A DNA stretch of 64,000 bases from Botryobacter ruber (GTDB lineage: Bacteria > Bacteroidota > Bacteroidia > Cytophagales > Hymenobacteraceae), in NCBI RefSeq assembly GCF_003347595.2, contig NZ_QCZK02000057.1, positions 46,166-110,165 of the forward strand, read 5' to 3'. The notes under the pieces are model-generated. The model was given only the letters and a program-made list of their open reading frames with translations. It was not told the origin of the DNA and did not search any database. This document shows, one piece after another, positions 52,137 to 59,353 of this stretch; the first letter of the stretch is position 1, and each line of letters starts with the position of its first letter. Made by a program: the position numbers and the translations under genes.

Positions 52137-52542
52137 TGATTTTATCCTCCTTTCTTGATGTTGCCTTCCCTTGTATAACGGTGCAGGTGGAACGCTATTT
52201 CCACTGGTTTAAATAAAACAGACTTGTTTTGTTCTGAAATTTCTACGATGCCCGCGGCTTCTCCGATAATGTTATATAAAATATTGTACGAAGAAAGTGG
52301 GGCACCAGTGCTTTTTGTCTGCGCAACCGGTTCCGGTGTGGGTGTAGTTTCTTTCTTCGGTTAAAGGTACTAAATTAAGGGAAGCGATGCCAGTTTTGCA
52401 GCAGAACTTACAGGTGTTTAGCGAGAAAGAACCAGGTTGCAGATGACCAGGATCAGCCGGCAGCATGACTACAGTCATTGAAAACGGGCCCGGTTCAGCG
52501 CTTCTTTACATGTGATAGCTTCAAACCCCAAATCCCAGTCTT
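52137..52542. other. Divergent intergenic region before the flavodoxin gene
   Basis: About 400 bp between two divergent genes; includes AACCGGTT at 52327-52334. No RNA gene, repeat copy or convincing ORF was found; promoters for both genes must lie here. Confidence 0.35.
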
Positions 52543-53031
52543 ATGAGAGCCTTGATCTTGTATATGAGCCGGCACGGCACTACCGAAAAAGTGGCGCTTT
52601 ATCTGCAACAGCAACTTCCTTTTCCGGTGGACCTGCACCGTTTGGATGCTGCCTCTCCTGCACCGGATTTACAGCCTTACGATTTGGTGGTGGTGGGAGG
52701 ATCGGTTTACGCGGGACAAATCCAAACCGGCATCAAAGACTTTTGCAGGACGCACCAGCAGGAGCTGCTCGGGAAACAACTCGGACTTTTTATCTGCTGT
52801 ATGAACGAAAAACAGGCTGAAGCAGTCATGCAGGATGCTTACCCGGAAGCGCTGCGCCGCCATGCCCGGGCCACAGGCGTGATGGGAGGGGAGCTGCTGT
52901 TTGAAAAGATGAGCTTCTGGGAGAAAATGGTTATCCGGTCAGTAACAGGACAACAGGAGAGTGTTTCTAAAATAAAATATGCCGAAATAGACCGGTTTGC
53001 TGAAGCGATGGCTCCGGTTAGCGTACTTTAA
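52543..53031 (+). CDS. HemG-like flavodoxin-fold protein
   Basis: A 162-residue flavodoxin_5 family protein. The FMN phosphate loop is in ILYMSRHGTTEKVALYL near residue 5 (S-x-H-G-T-T), and the second FMN loop in DLVVVGGSVYAGQI near residue 48; CCMNEKQAEA near 85 matches HemG. E. coli HemG is a menaquinone-dependent protoporphyrinogen IX dehydrogenase for heme synthesis; that activity is likely but not proven, since related proteins act as general flavodoxins. It ends at an inverted pair of dispersed repeats. Confidence 0.75.
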   Translation: MRALILYMSRHGTTEKVALYLQQQLPFPVDLHRLDAASPAPDLQPYDLVVVGGSVYAGQIQTGIKDFCRTHQQELLGKQLGLFICCMNEKQAEAVMQDAYPEALRRHARATGVMGGELLFEKMSFWEKMVIRSVTGQQESVSKIKYAEIDRFAEAMAPVSVL

Positions 53032-53032
53032 C

Positions 53033-53062
53033 AGGAGCAGCGGGAGTGGTGGCAGGTGCAGA
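53033..53062 (-). repeat. Dispersed 30-40 bp repeat, copy 16 (reverse; left arm)
   Basis: GCAGCGGGAGTGGTGGCAGG then TGCA; begins 2 bp after the flavodoxin stop codon. Confidence 0.8.
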
Positions 53063-53103
53063 GCACATTTTAAGGTTACTGCACCTGCCACCATTCCCGC
53101 TGC
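53037..53103. terminator. Hairpin made by an inverted pair of the dispersed repeat
   Basis: 24-nt arms 53037-53060 and 53080-53103 are reverse complements with one mismatch, around a 19-nt loop. It exactly fills the 76-bp convergent gap between the flavodoxin and esterase stop codons and probably acts as a two-way terminator, although no long T-tract follows. Confidence 0.65.
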
Positions 53104-53104
53104 A
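53078..53104 (+). repeat. Dispersed 30-40 bp repeat, copy 17 (right arm)
   Basis: CTGCACCTGCCACCATTCCC then GCTGC; ends 4 bp before the esterase stop codon on the other strand. Confidence 0.8.
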
Positions 53105-53107
53105 CGT

Positions 53108-54088
53108 CTACTGCTTTGACGTACTGGCTTTATCGTGCTGTTTTTTCGTTAACAGCCCATTGCTGTCGAGCCAGTTGATGGCGCGGTCGAACCACAAATC
53201 TTTGGTGGAGGTGTTGTGCAGTCCGAAACCGTGGCCGCCCCGCTGGTAGATGTGCAGCTCGGCTGGCACCTGGTTGCGCAGGAGCGCCTGGTAAAACACA
53301 ATGCTGTTTTCCGATTTCACGCCCCTATCGTCGGAGGCATGTACCAGAAACGCAGGCGGGGTCTGGGCCGTCACGTTGAATTCGTTCGAGTATTCTTTCA
53401 GCTTCTCTTCAGAGGCATCTTTTCCCACTAAACGCTCAAACGAGCCCTGATGCGCAATTTCTTTGTTGCTGCTGATAACCGGGTAAACCAGCAGCATGAA
53501 GTCCGGGCGCAGGTTGGTGTTATTCGGATTATCGACATACGCCTGCCGGAAGTGCGTGCCGGCGGTAGAGGCCAAGTGGCCCCCGGCCGAAAAGCCCATA
53601 ATGCCCACCCGGTCCGGATCGATGTTCCATTCTTTTGCCCGCTCCCGAACCAGGAGCAGCGCCTGCTGTGCATCCTGCAGGGGCGCTACTTCGGGTTTGG
53701 AACTTACGCTGGAGTCCGGTAGCCTGTACTTCAGCACAAACGCAGCCACGCCCTGTTCGTTAAACTTCCGGGCTACCGCATGTCCTTCGTGCGCTGCTGC
53801 CACTATCGCATAGCCACCACCCGGGCATATCACCACGGCGGTGCCGTTTGCCTTGTCTTTGGGCGGCAGGTATACCGTCAGCGTCGGTTTCCGTATGTTC
53901 TTTATCCGGGACTTTTCAATCTGCAGTTCGCCTTCCACCCGCCGTTCCGCTTCTTCCAGGTCCGGTCCGGGAACTTCGTTTGGAATTTTGCTGCTGTACA
54001 AGGGCAGCTCGACCGGTGCTTTCTGGCTGTATACCTGTGCCAGGCTCAGGAGCGATAATGCCACCACCATAAATGCCTTTTTCTTCAT
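53108..54088 (-). CDS. Secreted alpha/beta-hydrolase (esterase/acetylxylan esterase-like)
   Basis: A 326-residue exported hydrolase. The signal peptide is residues 1-21 (MVVALSLLSLAQVYSQ). The oxyanion-hole motif is GGGYAIVAAAHEGHAVAR and the nucleophile elbow is IMGFSAGGHLAST (G-x-S-x-G); the Asp region (FLVHASDDRGVKSENSIVF) and catalytic His (YQRGGHGFGLH) complete the triad. It fits the BD-FAE/acetyl-xylan esterase-like family that trims acetyl groups from plant polysaccharides, but the substrate is unknown. It lies 17 bp downstream of the TrpF-like gene in the same operon. Confidence 0.85.
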   Translation of the reverse strand: MKKKAFMVVALSLLSLAQVYSQKAPVELPLYSSKIPNEVPGPDLEEAERRVEGELQIEKSRIKNIRKPTLTVYLPPKDKANGTAVVICPGGGYAIVAAAHEGHAVARKFNEQGVAAFVLKYRLPDSSVSSKPEVAPLQDAQQALLLVRERAKEWNIDPDRVGIMGFSAGGHLASTAGTHFRQAYVDNPNNTNLRPDFMLLVYPVISSNKEIAHQGSFERLVGKDASEEKLKEYSNEFNVTAQTPPAFLVHASDDRGVKSENSIVFYQALLRNQVPAELHIYQRGGHGFGLHNTSTKDLWFDRAINWLDSNGLLTKKQHDKASTSKQ

Positions 54089-54105
54089 ATGCGTTATGCT
54101 GTTTC

Positions 54106-54729
54106 CTATTGTTCCTCCAGTTCCTCCAGGATGTCCTGCAGTTCATCAAAATTTTTATGACCGGTTTTCAGTTCACTGCCGCCCAGCAAACAGATGCCTT
54201 TGGGTTTTACTGTTTTGAGCACTTTGTTCACATTGTCCTGGTTCAGCCCGAAGCCCAGGTACACCGGGAACTGCTTGCACACCTTTTTGAGCAGGTTGGT
54301 GTTGGTGTCGTCGATGGTTGTAAAATCGTTGGAGTAAATCAGGAAGGCATCCACCACCGGCAGGTACAGCTCCATCATCTCCAGCAGCTCGCTTTCCACG
54401 GTATCTTTGTTGATGAACACTTTCAGAATAACCGGCACCCGGATCTCCTCTATCTCATCGATCAGGTACGGCGTGTCCAACTGAATATAGTCCAGGTTAA
54501 AATCTTCGGCGTACTGGTTAATGACATCCGGTTTGGCTCTTTCGAACTGCCCGCCCAGCTTTACACCGGCCAGCCAGCCAATAATTTCTTTTAAAGCTTC
54601 ATTCGAAACACGTTCCGGGCTGTCGAGCTTCAGGTTAAAAACGATCACATCAACCCCCATGCCTGCACAATAGCGTGCATCGTTCAGGTTGTTTAGGCTG
54701 CTGACTATTACGGAAGTACGTAGGCTCAT
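54106..54729 (-). CDS. TrpF-like TIM-barrel protein lacking catalytic residues
   Basis: A 207-residue protein of the phosphoribosylanthranilate isomerase fold. The start TSVIVSSLNNLNDARYCAGM corresponds to TrpF KICGxxxxxDA, with the catalytic Cys replaced by Ser. LDYIQLDTPYLIDEI matches the VQLHG strand, DAFLIYS matches the DayLLDS strand with the catalytic Asp replaced by Tyr, and LGFGLNQDNV ... LLGGSELKTGHKNFDEL matches the LAGGLxPxNV and SGvE..G.KD phosphate region. TrpF activity is therefore unlikely. Actual role unknown; it could be a sugar-phosphate binder or a different isomerase. It is followed by the esterase gene after 17 bp. Confidence 0.65.
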   Translation of the reverse strand: MSLRTSVIVSSLNNLNDARYCAGMGVDVIVFNLKLDSPERVSNEALKEIIGWLAGVKLGGQFERAKPDVINQYAEDFNLDYIQLDTPYLIDEIEEIRVPVILKVFINKDTVESELLEMMELYLPVVDAFLIYSNDFTTIDDTNTNLLKKVCKQFPVYLGFGLNQDNVNKVLKTVKPKGICLLGGSELKTGHKNFDELQDILEELEEQ

Positions 54730-55092
54730 ATTATGTTTAACTTTAAGATTAAGTGGTCACTTGCAAAAAAAATGTCTTCAAAGTAAAGCCCATTTTACTT
54801 TCTTTGCTACCATTTTAACTATTTTTTTAACCGGATGCAGTTTTTGCAGCTACGCCGTGCGGTGGCGGCAGGTACCTGCTTTTCCCATTCTGCCCTCTGC
54901 AAAGGGCAATCAGAATTATTGCCTGCAACAACCGTTTTCGCCGGGCAAACATCCTGCCATTACAAAAGCCAGCAGCACAGCCTGTTAACCGGGCAGGTAT
55001 TATTTGGCAGCCTGAATCTTTATTCCTGCCCTGATGTTAGTATATTTGTAAAAAATTTGTTTTAACTTTTTTTATTATTTTACATATATTAA
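54730..55092. other. Divergent intergenic region before mnmA
   Basis: Contains a small GCCCT/AGGGC hairpin near 54893-54910 and a stretch at 54848-54885 (GCGGTGGCGGCAGGTACCTG) that may be a degraded copy of the dispersed repeat. No ORF or RNA gene is supported. Confidence 0.35.
55041..55048 (+). promoter_or_regulatory. -7 box of the mnmA promoter
   Basis: TATATTTG matches TAnnTTTG exactly, 45 bp before the mnmA ATG. No well-placed TTTG -33 box is visible. Confidence 0.5.
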
Positions 55093-56220
55093 ATGAGTAA
55101 ATCTGGAAGGGTACTGGTAGCCATGAGCGGCGGCATCGATAGCTCGGTGGCAGCTGTCATGTTACATGAGCAGGGATACGAGGTTGTGGGCATGACCATG
55201 AAAACCTGGGATTATGCCTCGAGTGGCGGAAACAGGAAAGAAACCGGCTGCTGCAGCCTCGATTCTATAAACGATGCACGCAATATTGCCGTACAACTGG
55301 GCTTTCCGCATTACATAATTGATATCCGGGAGGAGTTTGGCGACTTTGTGATAAATCATTTTACGGACGAATACATTGCCGGACGTACGCCAAACCCCTG
55401 TGTGCTGTGCAACACGCACATTAAATGGGATGCGCTGCTGCGCCGGGCCGACCAGTTAGGATGTGATTTTATTGCCACCGGGCATTATGCCAATATTCGC
55501 GAAGAGAACGGCCGTTATGTGATTTCCAAAGGGCTGGATGAGCACAAGGACCAGTCGTATGCGCTGTGGGGTATTTCGCAGAAGAGCCTGAGCCGCACCA
55601 TTTTCCCGCTGGGCGGGCTGCGTAAGTCCGAGATCCGGCAGATGGCCCTGGAAAGAGGGTTTACCGAACTGGTAAACAAGCCGGAGTCGTATGAAATCTG
55701 CTTTATCCCGGATAACGATTACCGTGGTTTCCTGAAGCGCAGGGTAGAAGGCTTGGAAGAAAGCGTGGCCGGCGGCGAATTTGTGCTCGAAGACGGCACC
55801 GTAGTAGGCAAACACGAGGGCTATCCGTTTTATACGATCGGGCAGCGGAAGGGACTGGGCATTGCCCTTGGCTTCCCGGCCTATGTTACCCGTATCGAAA
55901 AGGACCTGAACCGGGTGGTGCTGGGCAACTTCGACGATCTGGCCAAAAATGCTATGACCGTTGGAAAATTGAGCATGGGGAAATATGCAGACCTGATAGG
56001 AAAACCGATTCCGACCATTACCAAGGTGCGCTACAACGACCCGGGCACAGAGGCGATCATAGAGCAGGAGGGCGATAAAATGAAAGTCCACTTTCTGCGG
56101 GGCGTGAATGCCATTGCTCCTGGTCAGGCTGCTGTTTTTTACGAAGGAAATGATGTAGTAGGCGGCGGCTGGATCGAGTCGAACTACAACCTGGACTATA
56201 AGTTGGATATATTTTCATGA
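55093..56220 (+). CDS. mnmA: tRNA-specific 2-thiouridylase
   Basis: Installs the 2-thio group on wobble uridine 34 of tRNA Lys/Glu/Gln using ATP and sulfur from a sulfurtransferase relay. The PP-loop SGGIDSSVAA lies at about residue 12. The two catalytic cysteines are in PNPCVLCNTHIKWD near residue 97 and ESYEICFIPDN near residue 200. The C-terminal barrel includes GQRKGLGIALGFPAYV. It has 375 residues, as expected. Its TGA overlaps the ATG of the next lipoprotein gene (ATGA), so downstream genes may be co-translated. Confidence 0.95.
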   Translation: MSKSGRVLVAMSGGIDSSVAAVMLHEQGYEVVGMTMKTWDYASSGGNRKETGCCSLDSINDARNIAVQLGFPHYIIDIREEFGDFVINHFTDEYIAGRTPNPCVLCNTHIKWDALLRRADQLGCDFIATGHYANIREENGRYVISKGLDEHKDQSYALWGISQKSLSRTIFPLGGLRKSEIRQMALERGFTELVNKPESYEICFIPDNDYRGFLKRRVEGLEESVAGGEFVLEDGTVVGKHEGYPFYTIGQRKGLGIALGFPAYVTRIEKDLNRVVLGNFDDLAKNAMTVGKLSMGKYADLIGKPIPTITKVRYNDPGTEAIIEQEGDKMKVHFLRGVNAIAPGQAAVFYEGNDVVGGGWIESNYNLDYKLDIFS

Positions 56221-56954
56221 TGAAAAGAAACATACTGGCGCTGGCTTTTCTTGTAGCAGGACTCTGGTACGGGTGTGCAGAAAAGCCTGTGGAGCCTACA
56301 CCAGAGGCGTTAGGTTTAAACTATTACCCGCTGGAGGTGGGCAACTACCGAATTTACGATGTCACCAATATTCGTATTCAGAACAACGTGGGCGATACCA
56401 CGCGCTTTCAGGTGCGGGAACGGGTGGATACGGCTTATGTGGACCAGGCGAACGTAACTACCTACAAAATAATCCGTTCCGTAAGGCCGGGCGAAGGCAG
56501 TACGTGGGCAGACGATTCGGTGATGCTGGTTACCAAGTCCAACAACAGCATTGTGGAGATGAAAAACAACACCAGGCGCATCAAGCTGGTGTTCCCGGTA
56601 AAAAACGGCAAAATCTGGAATGCAGATGCCTTCAATTCCAACGAGGTAAACTACGAGGAAGACCGGAAGGAGAAGTTTAAACTGACAAACGTAGGCGAAC
56701 CTGTTACCATCGGCGGCAAAACCTACGATGAGTCCTTAACGGTAATCCAGGGCAGGCCCACGGATAACCTGATCAACCTGGACGACCGGAAAGAGGTTTA
56801 TGTAAAAGATATCGGGCTGGTTTACAGGATTTTTAATAAAGTAACCTATTGTAACGATTCACAATCCATAACCTGTCCTTTTGATCCGGAAAACAAGTTC
56901 AAGTTGAACGGGCACGAACGTATTGAAGTCCTGAGGTCTCACGGAAAAATGTGA
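56217..56954 (+). CDS. Hypothetical lipoprotein
   Basis: A 245-residue protein not matched to a named family. The signal peptide ends in the lipobox WYGC (Cys20), so it is probably anchored to a membrane. The rest is predicted beta-rich with alternating polar strands (LNYYPLEVGNYRIYDVTNI, KIIRSVRPGEGSTW, VFPVKNGKIWNAD). One Cys pair near residues 212 and 219 (VTYCNDSQSITCPF) could form a disulfide. It overlaps mnmA by 4 bp and ends 4 bp before the subtilase gene, forming a probable mnmA-lipoprotein-subtilase transcript. Function unknown. Confidence 0.8.
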   Translation: MMKRNILALAFLVAGLWYGCAEKPVEPTPEALGLNYYPLEVGNYRIYDVTNIRIQNNVGDTTRFQVRERVDTAYVDQANVTTYKIIRSVRPGEGSTWADDSVMLVTKSNNSIVEMKNNTRRIKLVFPVKNGKIWNADAFNSNEVNYEEDRKEKFKLTNVGEPVTIGGKTYDESLTVIQGRPTDNLINLDDRKEVYVKDIGLVYRIFNKVTYCNDSQSITCPFDPENKFKLNGHERIEVLRSHGKM

Positions 56955-56958
56955 TATA

Positions 56959-58620
56959 ATGCGAAAGCTGCTATTCTTACTTGGTACTCTTATTTGTATC
57001 GGACCAGCACTGGCACAACAGACAAACGGAACAGCAGCTGAACCGCAAAAACGCATTGTTTACTTTAAAGACAAGGCCAACTCCCCTTATTCGTTGCAGC
57101 AGCCGTTGCAGTTTCTGTCGCAGAAGGCAATCGACCGCCGCACCAGGCAGCAGATTGCCCTGACGACCCGCGACCTTCCGGTAAACCCAGCTTATGTTGC
57201 CGGCCTGAAGCAACTCGAAGGCGTAACGGTGTGGTATACCTCCCGTTGGTTTAACGCGGCGGTAGTGCAGTGCACCGATGCGAAACTGGCGGAGATACAG
57301 GCGCTGGATTTTGTAAAGACTTCGGGCTCCTTAAACAGGATAGGAACCTTGCCACAGGCAGCAACAGTGCCGGTGGTAGAGCCTTTGCAGCAAACCGCCG
57401 CAGTTATGGATGCCCCTTATAGCCAGGCCGCCTACGGACAGGCTTTTAACCAGGCCAACATGATAGGGGCCGTGGATTTGCACAACAAGGGCTTTACGGG
57501 GCAGAACATGACCATTGCGGTGCTGGATGCCGGTTTCCCGGGAGTAAATACGATTCCGGCCTTTGCGCATCTTTTCCAGAACAACAAAATAAAAGGCACC
57601 TTCGATTTTGTAAAGAAGCAGGAGAATGTTTATGCCGAGTATTCCCATGGAACATCAGTGCTTTCCACCATGGCCGCTTACCAGCCCAACCAGTACATCG
57701 GAACTGCCTTTGGCGCAAATTTTATCCTGCTGCGTACCGAAGATGTTGCTTCTGAACATAAAATTGAAGAAATAAACTGGCTGCTGGCGGCCGAATATGC
57801 CGACAGTGCCGGTGCCGATGTACTGAATTCTTCTATCGGTTACACCACCTTCCAAGCTCCATCGCCGAGCTATACCTATAACAACCTGGATGGCAACACG
57901 GCCCTGGTAACAAAGGCAGCCGACTATGCTGCTGCTACCGGTATGCTGGTGGTGGTGAGTGCCGGGAACGACGGCGCCAGGGAATGGCGCTATATTGCCA
58001 CGCCTGCCGATGCAGATTCTGTCCTGACCGTCGGCTCGGTAGATAAAGATGGCATACGTGCCGCTTCAAGTTCGGTGGGACCTACTGCCGATGGCCGCAT
58101 CAAGCCGGATGTAATGGCGCAGGGGCAGGGGGCCTTTGTGTATGGATCAGCGGGGAACATAGCGGCAGGCACTGGTACTTCTTTTTCAGCTCCGATTGTG
58201 GCGGGGCTGGCTGCTATCCTGTGGGAGGCGAACAGCACCAAAACCAGCCAGGAAATTATCCGGATGATCCGTCAGTCCGGCAGCCTGGCAGTCAATCCTA
58301 CCAACGAAATGGGCTATGGCATTCCGAATGCCAGCCGAATTGTAACCTCCTTGCCTCAGTTTGTTGAAAATGATCTCTTTATTACCAACCCTGTAAGCTC
58401 TCAGCCTGTTTTGCTCACCCTTGGCGAGAAGTGGGTAAAGCAGGAAAGCACGGTACAGGTGTATGACATAACTGGTAGGCTGATCTACCAGGCTGTGCTG
58501 CCGTCGCAACAATACAGCCACCAGCTTGAGCTGCAGCCCCAGGTGCTGAAGCAGGGCGTTTATTTCTGCCGGATCAGCTCCGGAAAGCACATCAGCACCT
58601 TACGTTTCCTGAAACTGTAG
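56959..58620 (+). CDS. Subtilisin-like (S8) serine protease with T9SS tail
   Basis: A 553-residue secreted protease. The signal peptide is residues 1-19 (FLLGTLICIGPALAQ). An N-terminal propeptide-like region (about 25-130) precedes the S8 domain. The triad and oxyanion residues are Asp in TIAVLDAGFPGV, His in YSHGTSVLSTMA, Asn in VVVSAGNDGAREW, and Ser in GTGTSFSAPIVAGLA. The last about 80 residues (ITNPVSSQPVLLTLGE ... VYDITGRLIYQ ... GVYFCRIS) are a type A sorting domain for type IX secretion. It follows the lipoprotein gene by 4 bp. Confidence 0.9.
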   Translation: MRKLLFLLGTLICIGPALAQQTNGTAAEPQKRIVYFKDKANSPYSLQQPLQFLSQKAIDRRTRQQIALTTRDLPVNPAYVAGLKQLEGVTVWYTSRWFNAAVVQCTDAKLAEIQALDFVKTSGSLNRIGTLPQAATVPVVEPLQQTAAVMDAPYSQAAYGQAFNQANMIGAVDLHNKGFTGQNMTIAVLDAGFPGVNTIPAFAHLFQNNKIKGTFDFVKKQENVYAEYSHGTSVLSTMAAYQPNQYIGTAFGANFILLRTEDVASEHKIEEINWLLAAEYADSAGADVLNSSIGYTTFQAPSPSYTYNNLDGNTALVTKAADYAAATGMLVVVSAGNDGAREWRYIATPADADSVLTVGSVDKDGIRAASSSVGPTADGRIKPDVMAQGQGAFVYGSAGNIAAGTGTSFSAPIVAGLAAILWEANSTKTSQEIIRMIRQSGSLAVNPTNEMGYGIPNASRIVTSLPQFVENDLFITNPVSSQPVLLTLGEKWVKQESTVQVYDITGRLIYQAVLPSQQYSHQLELQPQVLKQGVYFCRISSGKHISTLRFLKL

Positions 58621-58675
58621 CTGTTCTGTTCGCTTTGGCTATAGGTTAGTTTGCCGAAAAACGTATATTTGCTGC

Positions 58676-59335
58676 ATGAACCCACTAATAGCCCCATCTG
58701 TTCTCGCCTCTGATTTTGCCAACCTGCAAGCAGAGACTGAGATGCTGAACCGAAGCCAGGCCGACTGGCTGCACATCGACATTATGGACGGCCGCTTCGT
58801 GCCCAACATTTCTTTTGGTTTTCCGGTGTTGCAGGCCATTCAATGTTACGCCAAAAAGCCGCTGGATGTGCACCTGATGATCGTGGAGCCGGAGCTTTAC
58901 ATCGAGCAGTTCCGCGAAACCGGTGCTGAGATTATCACCGTACACTACGAAGCCTGTACGCACCTGCACCGCACGGTGCAGCAGATTAAAGCCACCGGCG
59001 CAAAAGCAGGCGTGGCTCTGAATCCGCACACACCCGTTAACCTCCTCGAAGATATTATCACGGATTTGGACCTGGTACTCATCATGTCGGTGAACCCCGG
59101 CTTTGGGGGGCAGAAGTTTATCCAAAACACCTATCGCCGCATCGAAAAAACCAAAGAGCTTATACTGGCGCGCGGCTCCCATGCGTTAATTGAAATAGAC
59201 GGAGGCGTAAATCAGCAGAATGCACCTCTTTTGCTGGAAAAAGGTGCGGATGTACTGGTAGCAGGCAGCTTCGTGTTTACTTCTGCCGACCCAATACAGA
59301 CAATAGCCGATCTTAAAAGCGTGACTTCTGTTTAA
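58676..59335 (+). CDS. rpe: Ribulose-phosphate 3-epimerase
   Basis: Interconverts ribulose 5-phosphate and xylulose 5-phosphate in the pentose phosphate pathway. At 219 residues the TIM barrel has its metal and catalytic residues in HIDIMDGRFVPN (Asp, with preceding His), DVHLMI, HYEA, and EIDGGV. APSVLASDFANLQ at the N-terminus fixes the start at ATG 58676. The TonB receptor gene follows after 18 bp, so they may be co-transcribed, although their roles differ. Xylulose 5-phosphate from xylB would enter the same pathway. Confidence 0.96.
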   Translation: MNPLIAPSVLASDFANLQAETEMLNRSQADWLHIDIMDGRFVPNISFGFPVLQAIQCYAKKPLDVHLMIVEPELYIEQFRETGAEIITVHYEACTHLHRTVQQIKATGAKAGVALNPHTPVNLLEDIITDLDLVLIMSVNPGFGGQKFIQNTYRRIEKTKELILARGSHALIEIDGGVNQQNAPLLLEKGADVLVAGSFVFTSADPIQTIADLKSVTSV

Positions 59336-59353
59336 CACCACCAACAAGCACCA

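Noticed and set aside
58664..58671. TATATTTG before rpe as a promoter -7 box
   Set aside because: It lies only 5 bp before the conserved rpe ATG, and no TTTG is at the right distance; a leaderless message is possible but unsupported.
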